From NCBI RefSeq assembly GCF_014653155.1, contig NZ_BNAF01000002.1, forward strand, positions 423,046 through 487,045: a stretch of 64,000 bases of DNA, given 5' to 3'. Source of the DNA: Sphingobacterium griseoflavum. Lineage in GTDB: Bacteria > Bacteroidota > Bacteroidia > Sphingobacteriales > Sphingobacteriaceae. The notes under the pieces were generated by a model. The model worked only from the letters and a program-made list of their open reading frames with translations. It was not told the origin of the DNA and made no database searches. Position 1 is the stretch's first letter. Every line of letters starts with the position of its first letter. Made by a program: the position numbers and the translations under genes. This document shows positions 8,930 to 18,914 of this stretch, piece after piece.

Positions 8930-11900
8930 TTGTTGAAGAAACCGATTCATTTGGCATTGCTATGCCTGCTAGGCTGTATCTTTTGTATTTGTTATGCCGT
9001 ACAGGCACAACAGGTAACACCGGCATATGGAAAAAATGCTGATAGCCTAACAATCCCTTATCGGTTCAAGGATCACCCATTCTTAAAACTCCGTAAAACT
9101 TACGACCCTATTGATCTAGGCTATCCCACAAACATCCAGCGAGAAATCGAGTACGACCCTACAAGCAAAGCATACATCATAAAGGAGAGGCTTGGCAACA
9201 AACTGTATAGACCTTCCATGCACTTATCGTTAGATGAGTATAAAAAGTTCGAATTTAATCGCCTGCAAAAAAATTATTGGGAAGAACTTGCTGAAAAATC
9301 GTTGATGGAAGAGCGTAAGCGAAGATTGATTCCTATTTTGGAAGTCAGCAGTCCGACCTTTCAAAGAATATTCGGCGGGAATACCATTGAGATCACACCC
9401 CGGGGGAGTGCGGAAATCATTTTTCGGGGACAACGAAACACCAATGAAAACCCGATGTTTAACGAAATACAACGCAAACAGTGGGGATTTGACTTCGACC
9501 AAAACATCAATTTAAACTTAAATGGCAAGATAGGAGAACGCGTGAAGGTTAATGCGAATTTCAATTCGCGGGCACAATTTGATTTTGAAAATCAGATCCG
9601 TTTAGACTATGTTGCCGAAGACGATGCCATCCTTCGTCGGCTGGAAGTGGGCAATGTCAATATGGCCTTAAATAGCAGTCTTATCCAAGGGTCGGAATCT
9701 TTATTTGGCGTTAAGGCACAATTGCAGTTTGGAAAACTTTTCTTTACCGGAGTGGTTTCGCAGCAGCGATCAAGACAAAAGGAATTCACCATAAGCAATG
9801 GATCCCGCGACAGCAATATCGAACTAAATCTTGACGATTACGAAGCCAATCAACATTATTTCTTAAGCCAGTACTTTCGCGACAACTACAACCAGGCCCT
9901 TTCGCTAGCGCCCATTATTACCACAAATATTAACATTACGCAAATCGAAGTTTGGGTAAACAACCGATCCAATAGCTACGAAGAGGCTCGCGATGTACTC
10001 GCATTATTGGACTTAGGTGAATACACGCCCTATAACAGCAGTATCACGCGTGGCAATGTACGCAATCCATCAACGGGGCTTCCCGGACAAAACAGCGCTC
10101 AGGTATCCAACGACCTGCTTCGTCTGTTGGGCGAAAACGGAAGACAATCAAGCGGCACTTTTGTACAGAGCTTTTTTGCCCCAACGGGCGGAACCGACAA
10201 CTACGAAAAACTAACCTATGCGCGCAAATTGATTGAAGGAAAGGACTATTTTCTGAACGGCAAACTGGGATATATATCCTTACTTTATCCGCTAAACCAA
10301 GATCAGGTACTTGCCGTGGCCTACCGCTACCTTTTGAACGGTGTCGAGTATCAAGTGGGTGAATTCAGCACGGATATTCCCGTTACGCCATCCAACCCCA
10401 CTATGTTGTATACGAAACTTCTGAAAGCATCCACGTTGAAGACGAACTTGCCCACGTGGAATTTGATGATGAAAAATATCTATTCCCTTAATTCGTATAA
10501 TATTTCCAACAACAACTTCTACTTGCAGATATACCGAAAAGAAGATGAAACCGGCACGGACCGCCCTTCTATGTTTGAAGGTATACGGACACAAGGCAAA
10601 ACATGGTTACAAATTACGGGTTTGGATCGCTTGGATCAAGCTCAGGCAGCCAATCCAGACGGTCTTTTCGACTATATGGAAGGCATTACCATTGATGCCA
10701 AACGCGGGAAGCTAATTTTTCCGCTTGTTGAACCCTTCGGTGTCGACCTCGCGCGCCAGTTTGCTGCAGGAGAAGAAACGTTATCGGAAAAATATACCTA
10801 TCCCGAACTGTACCGCTTAACGAAAGTAGATGCACAGCAGAAATTCCCGAACAAGAACAGGTATATCCTTCGTGGCCGCTACAGTTCCACTTCCGGAACG
10901 GAGTTCCAACTGGAAGGATTCAATATACGACCCGGATCGGTGCGTGTGATGGCGGGTGGCATGCGCCTAGAGGAAGGACAGGATTTCTACATCAACTACG
11001 AGCTGGGCACCTTGCGTATTCTAAATGAGGCCATGGTCATGGGCGGCACGCCAATCACGGTGAGCATGGAGGATGACGCCATGTTTGGGCTGCAACAAAA
11101 AACCTTGATGGGCGGACGTTTTGACTACAGGCTGAATGAAAAGCTACACCTCGGTGCCACCATAATGAACCTAACCGAAAAGCCGCTCACAGAGAAAGTG
11201 AACATCGGGCAGGAACCGATGTCCAACACGATGGTCGGTGCCGATATCAGCTACAACAGCTCGTCGAGATGGTTGACACGTATGGTTGATAAACTTCCTT
11301 TTCTAAGTACGAGAGAAGAATCCCAAGTTTCCTTTTATGGGGAGTTTGCACAACTTATCCCGGGCCATCCCCGTGGGTTAAACACCGCCAATGGCCGAAC
11401 AGGAACAACCTATATCGATGACTTTGAGAACAGCGTTTCCTATATTGATATTCTCGGCCGAAATGCTTGGCAGATAGCGGGCACGCCGCGGATGTTTTCC
11501 GAATCCAACCTAGTAAATGAGCTGCAATACGGATTCAACCGTGCACTACTGGCGTTTTACAATATCGACCCGGTATTCTACAACAACAGTGCACTTACCC
11601 CCGCCAATATAAGCAACGCCATGCGCTCGGATCATCGCGTACGCGAAGTACTCGAGCGCGAGATCTTCCCATTTAAAGAAAGTAGGACGGGCGGCGCAAT
11701 CTTTATCAACACACTGAATATGGCGTTCTACCCGATGATTCGCGGGCCCTACAACTACGCTACGGCAGGGCTTAACAGCGAGGGGCGGTTTACCGAACCT
11801 CAAACTAAATGGGGCGGTATATTTCGTAGCCTTGACCAAACGGACTTTGAAGCGGAGAATATTGAGTTTTTGGAAATGTGGATGATGGATCCAACGCTTA

Positions 11901-14900
11901 CCAATCCCGGAAAAGCTGGGGGGGATATCTTTTTCAATCTCGGAAACATCTCGGAAGATGTACTGAAGGATGGCCGAAAGTCGTTGGAAAATGCCATCCC
12001 GCTTACGGCAGATCTTTCCCAAATCGACCAAACAAACTGGGGATATGTCGTCAAAAACCAACCGGTGATACAGGCCTTTGACAACAACAACAGCAATAGG
12101 TTAAAACAAGATGTAGGATTAGACGGTTTAAGCAATGCCGAAGAAAGTACGTTCTTTGGACAATTTTTGTCGCAGCTGCAAGGCGTTCTTTCAGCAGAAG
12201 CCTACAACAGGTTGGCCAATGACCCTTCATCCGACGATTACCGCTATTTTAGGTCAAACATGTTCGATCAGCAGGCTGTAGGCATCTTAGAGCGCTATCA
12301 GTACTACAATGGTTTGGAAGGCAACTCGCGCACCAATGAACAGTCGCAACTTGACTTTGGTGTAGAAACTTCTGCAAATACCCTGTTGCCCGATGGTGAA
12401 GACCTCAACAGAGACAATACGATGAATGAGATCGACGAATATTACCAATATCGTCTTTCGACGAGACCGGAAGATATGGCCGTCGGACGAAATTTCATCG
12501 TAGATGAGGTCATATCAGATGTCAAACTTGCAAATGGCAATACGGAAAGCGTGAAATGGTATAAAATTCGTATCCCGATCACGGCCTATGAAAGCAAGCA
12601 GGGAGATGTGAACGATTTCAAAACCATCCGCTACGTACGTATGTTTATGACCAACTATGCCGACACGGCGATCATGCGCTTCGGAAGATTGCAGTTCATT
12701 CGAGGAGAGTGGCGACGCTACAACAATGAAAATGCTGCAAACAAAGTGATCAGCGACCCCAGCATGGGCCTTGTACCTTCGGACAATTCGACGTTCAATG
12801 TGGCCAATGTGAACATCGAGGAGAACGGAACAAGGAGCCCTATTCCTTATGTCGTTCCGCCCGGCATCAACAGACAAGTGGATTGGGGCAACAACAACTA
12901 CAACGTACAGCTGAATGAACAAGCCTTAAGCATCGATGTACAGAACCTGCGCGATGGCTACGGACGAGGTGCATACCGTACGGCCAGCCACGATTTCAGG
13001 CCATACGGCAACCTTGAGATGTTTGTGCACGCAGAAGGCGAAAACCTGCGAAACGGTGACTTCCGTGCCTTCGTACGTGTCGGAACAGACGACCGATTTA
13101 ACTTTTACGAATACGACATGCCGTTGCAGATCACCCCCTATGGCACAACATCTGTGGATTTGATCTGGCCGCAGGCAAATCGGATGCTGATTAAGATCGA
13201 TCAATTAACACAGGCCAAAATAGCACGGGATGCGGCGATGCGCAACGGCGCTCCATGGCCCTTGGACGTACCTTTTGAATATATAGACGGCGAGGTCAAG
13301 ATCACAGTTGTCGGTACCCCCGACATCGGCAAAGTCAGGTACTACATGCTGGGGATCAAAAATCCTTTGCAAGGCTCGGCAACAGCAACAGACCTGGATG
13401 ATGGCCGCGATTTGAGCGGCGAGTTTTGGTTTAACGAGCTTCGACTGACAGATTTTGACGACCGTGGTGGATGGGCCGCGACAGCACGTATGGACATCAA
13501 ACTCGCGGATTTTGCGAGCATAGCGATTACCGGAACAAAAAGTACCATCGGATTTGGTGCCATCTCGCAGGCCATGAATCAACGAAAAAGGACGGACGAC
13601 CTCTTCATGGACATTACCACCAACGCAGAGTTGGGCCGATTTTTCCACCCCCGACATGGCATTACCATCCCCTTTTACTTCAATTACTCCCGACAGATCG
13701 CTACCCCGGAATACGACCCTTATAATCCCGACATCAAACTCAATACGGCTCTAGGAGCGCTATCCGTCAATCGCAGAGATTCCCTCTTGCGCCTGGTACG
13801 CGATCTTACAACGAGAAAAGCATTCAGCTTTATGAACGTGCGGAAACTACGCACTGATAATACACGGCCCCTGCGGCTATGGGATATCGAAAATATCAGC
13901 GCGTCCTATGCCTACACCTCCTATCAACATTACGATTATAATATCGCGATGTCGACCCAACGTACCTACAGAGCTGCCTTGGACTATCAGTTCAGTAATC
14001 CAGACCTAAAATTCCATGAACCGCTAAAAAAAGTAATCAAATCTAAAAATCTCGCGTTCATACGGGATCTTAACTTTAACCTTCTACCTACTTTAATTAA
14101 TTTCCGATTAGATGTGAACCGTATTTACAATGAAAATACGATGCGTGACAACACATCGGACAATGTCTTGCCCACCTATTATAACAAAAACTTCAACATG
14201 AATCGTATTTATGGGATCAGTTGGGATTTAACAAAGTCGTTACGGCTGGATTTCAACGCTACGAACTACAGTATCATTGACGAACCTGCCGGCCGGATCG
14301 ATGGTATCAAGCAGGATACCATGTGGCGAAACTTTTGGAAAATGGGCCGAACCACCGATTACAACCACATGATGAACCTGACGTACACCCTGCCGATCCA
14401 CAAAATCCCGTATTTGGAATGGGTGAATGTCATTACGCGTTATGGAACGCAATTCAACTGGCAAAGCGAACCACTTCTAGCCATACAAAATGACGCAATC
14501 AGTATAGGCAATAGTGTGCAGAACAACCGAACCATCCAGATTAACCCCAACCTGAACTTCGGTAGCCTGTACAATAAATTCAGCTTTTTTCGGGACAACA
14601 CCCGCCGAGATGCTCACGGGCCAAAAGCGATCCTTGCCCAGCTGTTATCCGCATTACGGACCATCAATGGCGCATACACAAAAAATGAAGGGCAGTTCCT
14701 TCCCGGATATCTACCCCAAACGAACATGCTGGGCTATGATTTTGATCGTAATGCGCCGGGATGGAACTTTATTCTAGGCAGTCAATCCAATATACTTGAT
14801 CGCGCACTTGCCAACGGATGGATATCAAAAGACTCGCTGCAAACCCGTATGTACGCCAAAACATATGCGGAGAATCTCTCGCTCGTGACGAACCTAGAGC

Positions 14901-15964
14901 CCTTCAGAGGCTTGCGGGTAGATCTTATTTTCAATAAAATTGATAATTACAACTATACCGCTGCGACCCAGTTCACCAGCGACGGACTGTTGGAAAGCGT
15001 CACGCCTTATCGGACAGGAAATTACAGCATCACCCAGATTGCTATTCGGTCGGCATTCCGTAACCATAGGGAGCTATTTCAGCGTTTTGAAGAAAATCGG
15101 GTAACTATTTCGGAGAGACTAGCCGCCGGAAACCCAAACTCCGTGGATCACGTGGATGACGAAATGTTTGCCGATGGCTACGGCAAGGCACAACAAGATG
15201 TGGTTGTGAACGCATTTTTAACGACCTACTTGGGGCATGATGTCAACAGCAGCGCCCTGAATAAAAAACCTAGCATGCCTCTACCCAATTGGCGCGTAGC
15301 TTACACCCAACTGGCAAACCTGTTGGGACTTACCGACGTCTTCACCTCTATTGCGCTCACCCATGCTTACAGTTCGCTCTATTCAATTAGTGGCTACAAC
15401 GCTGTCTTACGCTATAAAGAAAGTGACGGGATGCCCTTTGAACGGGATGCAAACAACAATTTTCTGCCTGAATTTCAGTATGAACAAGTGTCTATCCTCG
15501 ACCAGTTCATCCCGCTCATTGGTGTCGACCTCCGCTTTGCCAACAACCTCGCTGGAACCTCCGAATGGAGACGTGTAAAGAACTTGAACTTCTCGGTCAC
15601 CAACGGACAGATGTCCATGTTAATAGAAAATTCGTTCGTGTTGGGCGTGGGGTACAGAAAGATCGGGGTACAACTTCCTTTTGGCCTGCTTCGTGATAAA
15701 AAATGGAGCAGCGATATTAACTTCAAACTGGACGTTGCACTAAATGATCGAAAGACAATCGTTTACCGATCGGATATACAGGACGCAGAAATATCTGCCG
15801 GAAATAAAAGTATTAGCCTGAATCCCACATTGGACTGCGTTATCAATCAGCAATACAATATTCAGCTTTTTTATAATTCCAACGTTGTCAGGCCATACAC
15901 CTCCCAAAATTTCGCGACATCCTATACCAACTTTGGCGTCAATTTTCGTATTTTTTTCCAGTAA
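8930..15964 (+). CDS. sprA: SprA (Sov), type IX secretion outer-membrane translocon
   Basis: This 2344-residue protein is the giant outer-membrane beta-barrel through which type IX secretion system cargo leaves the cell; in Flavobacterium it is also needed for gliding motility. A signal peptide opens the protein (KKPIHLALLCLLGC...AVQAQQ). The body is dense in barrel-like strands and contains segments typical of SprA: GSAEIIFRGQRNTNENP, TYIDDFENSVSYIDILGRNAW and GVNFRIFF at the C-terminus. Size agrees with known SprA proteins (about 2400 residues). There is no ATG near the start: the frame opens after a stop at 8912 with two successive TTG codons (8930 and 8933), so translation begins with TTG; the second gives an MKKP start. 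The gene follows ruvA. Other T9SS components (GldKLMN, PorV) are not in this window. Confidence 0.95.
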   Translation: MLKKPIHLALLCLLGCIFCICYAVQAQQVTPAYGKNADSLTIPYRFKDHPFLKLRKTYDPIDLGYPTNIQREIEYDPTSKAYIIKERLGNKLYRPSMHLSLDEYKKFEFNRLQKNYWEELAEKSLMEERKRRLIPILEVSSPTFQRIFGGNTIEITPRGSAEIIFRGQRNTNENPMFNEIQRKQWGFDFDQNINLNLNGKIGERVKVNANFNSRAQFDFENQIRLDYVAEDDAILRRLEVGNVNMALNSSLIQGSESLFGVKAQLQFGKLFFTGVVSQQRSRQKEFTISNGSRDSNIELNLDDYEANQHYFLSQYFRDNYNQALSLAPIITTNINITQIEVWVNNRSNSYEEARDVLALLDLGEYTPYNSSITRGNVRNPSTGLPGQNSAQVSNDLLRLLGENGRQSSGTFVQSFFAPTGGTDNYEKLTYARKLIEGKDYFLNGKLGYISLLYPLNQDQVLAVAYRYLLNGVEYQVGEFSTDIPVTPSNPTMLYTKLLKASTLKTNLPTWNLMMKNIYSLNSYNISNNNFYLQIYRKEDETGTDRPSMFEGIRTQGKTWLQITGLDRLDQAQAANPDGLFDYMEGITIDAKRGKLIFPLVEPFGVDLARQFAAGEETLSEKYTYPELYRLTKVDAQQKFPNKNRYILRGRYSSTSGTEFQLEGFNIRPGSVRVMAGGMRLEEGQDFYINYELGTLRILNEAMVMGGTPITVSMEDDAMFGLQQKTLMGGRFDYRLNEKLHLGATIMNLTEKPLTEKVNIGQEPMSNTMVGADISYNSSSRWLTRMVDKLPFLSTREESQVSFYGEFAQLIPGHPRGLNTANGRTGTTYIDDFENSVSYIDILGRNAWQIAGTPRMFSESNLVNELQYGFNRALLAFYNIDPVFYNNSALTPANISNAMRSDHRVREVLEREIFPFKESRTGGAIFINTLNMAFYPMIRGPYNYATAGLNSEGRFTEPQTKWGGIFRSLDQTDFEAENIEFLEMWMMDPTLTNPGKAGGDIFFNLGNISEDVLKDGRKSLENAIPLTADLSQIDQTNWGYVVKNQPVIQAFDNNNSNRLKQDVGLDGLSNAEESTFFGQFLSQLQGVLSAEAYNRLANDPSSDDYRYFRSNMFDQQAVGILERYQYYNGLEGNSRTNEQSQLDFGVETSANTLLPDGEDLNRDNTMNEIDEYYQYRLSTRPEDMAVGRNFIVDEVISDVKLANGNTESVKWYKIRIPITAYESKQGDVNDFKTIRYVRMFMTNYADTAIMRFGRLQFIRGEWRRYNNENAANKVISDPSMGLVPSDNSTFNVANVNIEENGTRSPIPYVVPPGINRQVDWGNNNYNVQLNEQALSIDVQNLRDGYGRGAYRTASHDFRPYGNLEMFVHAEGENLRNGDFRAFVRVGTDDRFNFYEYDMPLQITPYGTTSVDLIWPQANRMLIKIDQLTQAKIARDAAMRNGAPWPLDVPFEYIDGEVKITVVGTPDIGKVRYYMLGIKNPLQGSATATDLDDGRDLSGEFWFNELRLTDFDDRGGWAATARMDIKLADFASIAITGTKSTIGFGAISQAMNQRKRTDDLFMDITTNAELGRFFHPRHGITIPFYFNYSRQIATPEYDPYNPDIKLNTALGALSVNRRDSLLRLVRDLTTRKAFSFMNVRKLRTDNTRPLRLWDIENISASYAYTSYQHYDYNIAMSTQRTYRAALDYQFSNPDLKFHEPLKKVIKSKNLAFIRDLNFNLLPTLINFRLDVNRIYNENTMRDNTSDNVLPTYYNKNFNMNRIYGISWDLTKSLRLDFNATNYSIIDEPAGRIDGIKQDTMWRNFWKMGRTTDYNHMMNLTYTLPIHKIPYLEWVNVITRYGTQFNWQSEPLLAIQNDAISIGNSVQNNRTIQINPNLNFGSLYNKFSFFRDNTRRDAHGPKAILAQLLSALRTINGAYTKNEGQFLPGYLPQTNMLGYDFDRNAPGWNFILGSQSNILDRALANGWISKDSLQTRMYAKTYAENLSLVTNLEPFRGLRVDLIFNKIDNYNYTAATQFTSDGLLESVTPYRTGNYSITQIAIRSAFRNHRELFQRFEENRVTISERLAAGNPNSVDHVDDEMFADGYGKAQQDVVVNAFLTTYLGHDVNSSALNKKPSMPLPNWRVAYTQLANLLGLTDVFTSIALTHAYSSLYSISGYNAVLRYKESDGMPFERDANNNFLPEFQYEQVSILDQFIPLIGVDLRFANNLAGTSEWRRVKNLNFSVTNGQMSMLIENSFVLGVGYRKIGVQLPFGLLRDKKWSSDINFKLDVALNDRKTIVYRSDIQDAEISAGNKSISLNPTLDCVINQQYNIQLFYNSNVVRPYTSQNFATSYTNFGVNFRIFFQ

Positions 15965-16017
15965 CGACGTGCCCTATATGTTAACCTCTGCATGACGTAG
16001 ATTTATTTAAAGTACAT

Positions 16018-16025
16018 TATCTTTG
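16018..16025 (+). promoter_or_regulatory. -7 promoter box of the fRMsr gene
   Basis: TATCTTTG matches TAnnTTTG exactly and lies 18 bases before the ATG at 16044. It overlaps an in-frame TTG, arguing against that codon as the start. It would let this gene be transcribed independently of sprA. Confidence 0.5.
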
Positions 16026-16043
16026 TTGCTCGAACGACAACAT

Positions 16044-16514
16044 ATGGCAGAGGATTTAACAATTGCAACCGGAACAAAAGAACAGCAATATCAATTATTG
16101 ACCAAACAAATTGCGGCTTTGCTGCTGGGCGAACAGGATCTCATTGCCAATATGGCGAATGTTGCCGCGGCTCTAAAGGAGCAATTTCACTTTTGGTGGG
16201 TAGGGTTTTATCTGGTTAAGGACGACCAACTGGTCTTGGGGCCATTCCAAGGGCCTGTGGCCTGCACGCGCATTGCCTACGGAAAGGGCGTTTGCGGCGC
16301 TGCTTGGCAAAAAGCTGAGACGCTGATCGTCCCAGATGTAGACAGCTACCCGGGTCATATTGCATGTAGTTCTCTGTCAAAATCCGAGATCGTCGTCCCG
16401 GTATTTGCGGAAGGAACTTGTATCGCTGTGCTAGACATAGATAGCGAACTTCTGGCGCATTTTGACACAATCGACCAACGGTATTTAGAAGAAATCGCTA
16501 AGCTTTTGGCTTGA
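16044..16514 (+). CDS. msrC: Free methionine-(R)-sulfoxide reductase (GAF domain)
   Basis: This 156-residue cytoplasmic protein is a single GAF domain of the fRMsr family, which reduces free methionine-R-sulfoxide using thioredoxin. Three cysteines at residues 74, 84 and 108 (VACTRI, KGVCGAAW, GHIACSS) keep exactly the spacing of the catalytic cysteines 84, 94 and 118 of the E. coli enzyme. The motifs IVPDVDSYPGHIAC and SEIVVPVF are also typical. The start is the ATG at 16044, downstream of a good promoter box. It lies 79 bases after sprA and converges with the WD40 gene, with only 26 bases between stop codons. A repair role against oxidative damage follows from the family. Confidence 0.92.
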   Translation: MAEDLTIATGTKEQQYQLLTKQIAALLLGEQDLIANMANVAAALKEQFHFWWVGFYLVKDDQLVLGPFQGPVACTRIAYGKGVCGAAWQKAETLIVPDVDSYPGHIACSSLSKSEIVVPVFAEGTCIAVLDIDSELLAHFDTIDQRYLEEIAKLLA

Positions 16515-16540
16515 CCCAATCTAGACTTGCTGGCGATGCG

Positions 16541-17455
16541 CTAAGGGGTCCCCATTTTTACGTCCCATACTTTCACCAGCTTGTCGTCTCCAGCCGTAAT
16601 AAGCCTGTTACCACACCATGTAGCGCTATTGATTGATAAGCGGTGTCCATCGTAGCCCCGATCTAAGCTGACATGCTTTAGCAAAGCGCGCGTCGACCGA
16701 TCCCAAATTTTGATGGACTTGTCCCGACTTATGGTTGCAAAAACAGGGTACACAGGATGCGGCAATATGCCATACACCGTAAACATATGAGGGGTCAAAT
16801 CGTTAACCAATGTCAAGTCCTTTTGATGGAGCTGATAGAGCTGCGCGTCGCGTCCGCCCGAATAGAGGTAGAGGTCATCGACCGCCAATGCAGTGACCGG
16901 CATACGGTGCACTTTACGTTTTTCGAGCTGCTTAAAATCAATTAGATCATATAAATAAAGGAAACCATCTTTGTCACCGAAAACCAACTGATTGCCCACG
17001 CGGTATGGCTGTATCGCGCGCACCGTGGTCGATGACACCCGGAAACGGTAAAGCAAATCAAAACTATCCAACGACCAAACGTAGGCAACACCTTCTTCTC
17101 CAATTGCAATGATTTCCCCCTTGGTCGATAAACTACATACTGCAAAAATGGCTCCCCGCTCCACGCGCATCTTTTTCACCAACCGTTGCTGCTGCACATC
17201 AATACACCAAACCTCACCATTCCGAAGGCCAGCAAGCAACAGGGAGGTATCGGGAATGAGCTGCAAGGAGTAAACAGAAGACGGCACAGCTGTTAAAATA
17301 CGTTTAAAAGCCCCATTTTTTAAATCCCATTCAACAATGCCCTTATCGTTTCCAGCCGTAAATAGACTGTCTACCGTTGGGTCACTTGCCATCGCAAAAA
17401 TGGGGTTTTGATGCCCTGTTAACGTGGCGGATAAGGAGATATCGATTGTAGTCAT
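16541..17455 (-). CDS. WD40-repeat protein
   Basis: This 304-residue protein is made almost entirely of WD40 repeats predicted to form a seven-bladed propeller. Repeat endings are visible as VEWDLKNG, VWSLDSFD, IKIWDRST and VKVWDVKMG, with preceding GH/D signatures such as GHQNPIFAMASD. No signal peptide or membrane segment is seen, so it should be cytoplasmic and act as a protein-interaction scaffold; the partner is unknown. The ATG at 17455 is chosen because it sits just after a promoter box and begins the first blade; a longer open frame would start inside the hairpin upstream. It lies directly downstream of the histidine cluster on the same strand but probably has its own promoter. Confidence 0.85.
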   Translation of the reverse strand: MTTIDISLSATLTGHQNPIFAMASDPTVDSLFTAGNDKGIVEWDLKNGAFKRILTAVPSSVYSLQLIPDTSLLLAGLRNGEVWCIDVQQQRLVKKMRVERGAIFAVCSLSTKGEIIAIGEEGVAYVWSLDSFDLLYRFRVSSTTVRAIQPYRVGNQLVFGDKDGFLYLYDLIDFKQLEKRKVHRMPVTALAVDDLYLYSGGRDAQLYQLHQKDLTLVNDLTPHMFTVYGILPHPVYPVFATISRDKSIKIWDRSTRALLKHVSLDRGYDGHRLSINSATWCGNRLITAGDDKLVKVWDVKMGTP

Positions 17456-17462
17456 AGTAAAA

Positions 17463-17488
17463 AAGTGCTGCACAAATATACAGCACTT
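17463..17488 (-). terminator. Hairpin ending the his cluster, with a promoter box in its loop
   Basis: On the minus strand AAGTGCTG pairs perfectly with CAGCACTT, followed by six T bases: a good intrinsic terminator 32 bases after the hisIE stop. The loop contains TATATTTG (17473-17480), an exact match to the -7 promoter box, 17 bases before the WD40 start codon. The same element could therefore end one transcript and start the next. Confidence 0.6.
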
Positions 17489-17519
17489 CACTAGTTTTTA
17501 TGTCATTAAAAAGCTAAGT

Positions 17520-18104
17520 CTATTGATGTCTGCTTTCCAGATTTTTAGCCAGGGTTTTTAAATCAAGGCCCTTCTCTCGCACCAAAACAAGGAGATGAAA
17601 GAGCAAATCTGACGACTCATTGATAAAGTCGTGCTCCGTTTCCGCCAACGCCGCAATGACCGTTTCTACGGCTTCTTCCCCTACCTTCTGCGCGATCTTA
17701 TTGATCCCCTTTTCACGTAGCCTGTTCACGTACGATTCTTCGCTTGGATAAGCATATCGATGTTGCACGATGCGTTCGAGAGCCAATAGAAAGTTTTGAT
17801 TATAATCTGTCTGGAAACAGCTGCGCGCGCCCGTGTGGCAAGTGGGCCCTGCCGGTATCACTTTTATCAGCAAAGTGTCTTGATCGCAATCCACATGGTG
17901 AGACACCACCTGCAAAACATGACCGCTTTCCTCTCCCTTTGTCCACAAGCGATTTTTACTGCGCGAATAGAATGTGACACGTCTTTCCCGTTGGGTTTTC
18001 TCCCACGCTTCTTCGTTCATATAGCCGAGCATCAACACCTCAAGTGTTTGGTCATCCTGTATAACGACGGGAATCAAACCGTCCCCTTTTGCAAAATCTA
18101 GCAT
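17520..18104 (-). CDS. hisIE: Bifunctional phosphoribosyl-AMP cyclohydrolase/phosphoribosyl-ATP pyrophosphatase
   Basis: This 194-residue cytoplasmic enzyme catalyses steps two and three of histidine synthesis. The N-terminal HisI domain (about 1-105) shows the zinc- and substrate-binding pattern HHVDCDQDT and GPTCHTGARSCF. The C-terminal HisE domain (about 110-194) has the helical MazG-like fold with GEEAVETVIAAL and NESSDLLFHLLVL. The fused form and its length are normal for Bacteroidota. It is the last gene of the his cluster, 56 bases after hisF, and is followed by an intrinsic terminator. Confidence 0.96.
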   Translation of the reverse strand: MLDFAKGDGLIPVVIQDDQTLEVLMLGYMNEEAWEKTQRERRVTFYSRSKNRLWTKGEESGHVLQVVSHHVDCDQDTLLIKVIPAGPTCHTGARSCFQTDYNQNFLLALERIVQHRYAYPSEESYVNRLREKGINKIAQKVGEEAVETVIAALAETEHDFINESSDLLFHLLVLVREKGLDLKTLAKNLESRHQ

Positions 18105-18160
18105 ATTGAAATCTAAAAAATTAACGATAAAAGTAAAGCCATCTTTACTTTACCAAAGCC

Positions 18161-18913
18161 CTATCTAACGACCACCCCCTCTTCGCGCAAGGTGCGCTTC
18201 AAATCCGGAATCAGGATTTCGCCGTAATGGAATACTGACGCGGCCAAAGCCGCGTCCACGTTTGCCTGTTTAAACGTTTCTACAAAATGTTGCTGTGTTC
18301 CTGCGCCGCCAGATGCGATAAGCGGTATATGAATGCGGTCATTGATCTGTTTCAAAAACACATTGTCAAAACCGTTCTTCGTACCATCATGGTCCATCGA
18401 GGTCAGCAGGATTTCTCCGGCTCCGCGATCTGCGGCCTCCAAGATCCATTGATCCGTTTCGAGCTCCGTTTTATCGCGTCCACCCCGCAGGTACACAAAA
18501 TTACGCTCATCCGTGAAACGGGTGTCCACAGCTACGACAACGAATTGTCGTCCGAAAGATTTCGCCAAATCGTTGATCAACTGTGGGTTCCTAACCGCCG
18601 CCGAATTGATCGAGATTTTGTCAGCCCCAGCATTCAACAGCAATTCAGCATCGCGCAACTCGTTGATCCCCCCGCCAATCGTAAAGGGAATATTTACCTG
18701 CCGCGCTACCGCCTTGACCAAATCCAGCGTCGTTTTACGCTTTTCATGCGTCGCCGTAATATCTAGAAAAACCAACTCGTCGGCTCCCTGTTCCGAATAT
18801 TGCCAAGCCAACTCCACCGGATCACCTGCGTCACGCAGGTCTACAAAATTCACCCCTTTCACGGTCCTTCCGTCTTTCACATCCAAACAGGGAATGATAC
18901 GTTTGGCTAACAT
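18161..18913 (-). CDS. hisF: Imidazole glycerol phosphate synthase, cyclase subunit HisF
   Basis: This 250-residue TIM-barrel protein joins with HisH to turn PRFAR and ammonia into imidazole glycerol phosphate and AICAR. The catalytic aspartates lie in [17 protein letters not shown] near the N-terminus and VVAVDTRF in the middle. Phosphate-binding segments GGGINELRD and [11 protein letters not shown] are present, as is the conserved [15 protein letters not shown]. Length agrees with the family. It begins one base after the hisA stop codon, so the two genes are surely co-transcribed and probably translationally coupled. Confidence 0.97.
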   Translation of the reverse strand: MLAKRIIPCLDVKDGRTVKGVNFVDLRDAGDPVELAWQYSEQGADELVFLDITATHEKRKTTLDLVKAVARQVNIPFTIGGGINELRDAELLLNAGADKISINSAAVRNPQLINDLAKSFGRQFVVVAVDTRFTDERNFVYLRGGRDKTELETDQWILEAADRGAGEILLTSMDHDGTKNGFDNVFLKQINDRIHIPLIASGGAGTQQHFVETFKQANVDAALAASVFHYGEILIPDLKRTLREEGVVVR

Positions 18914-18914
18914 A

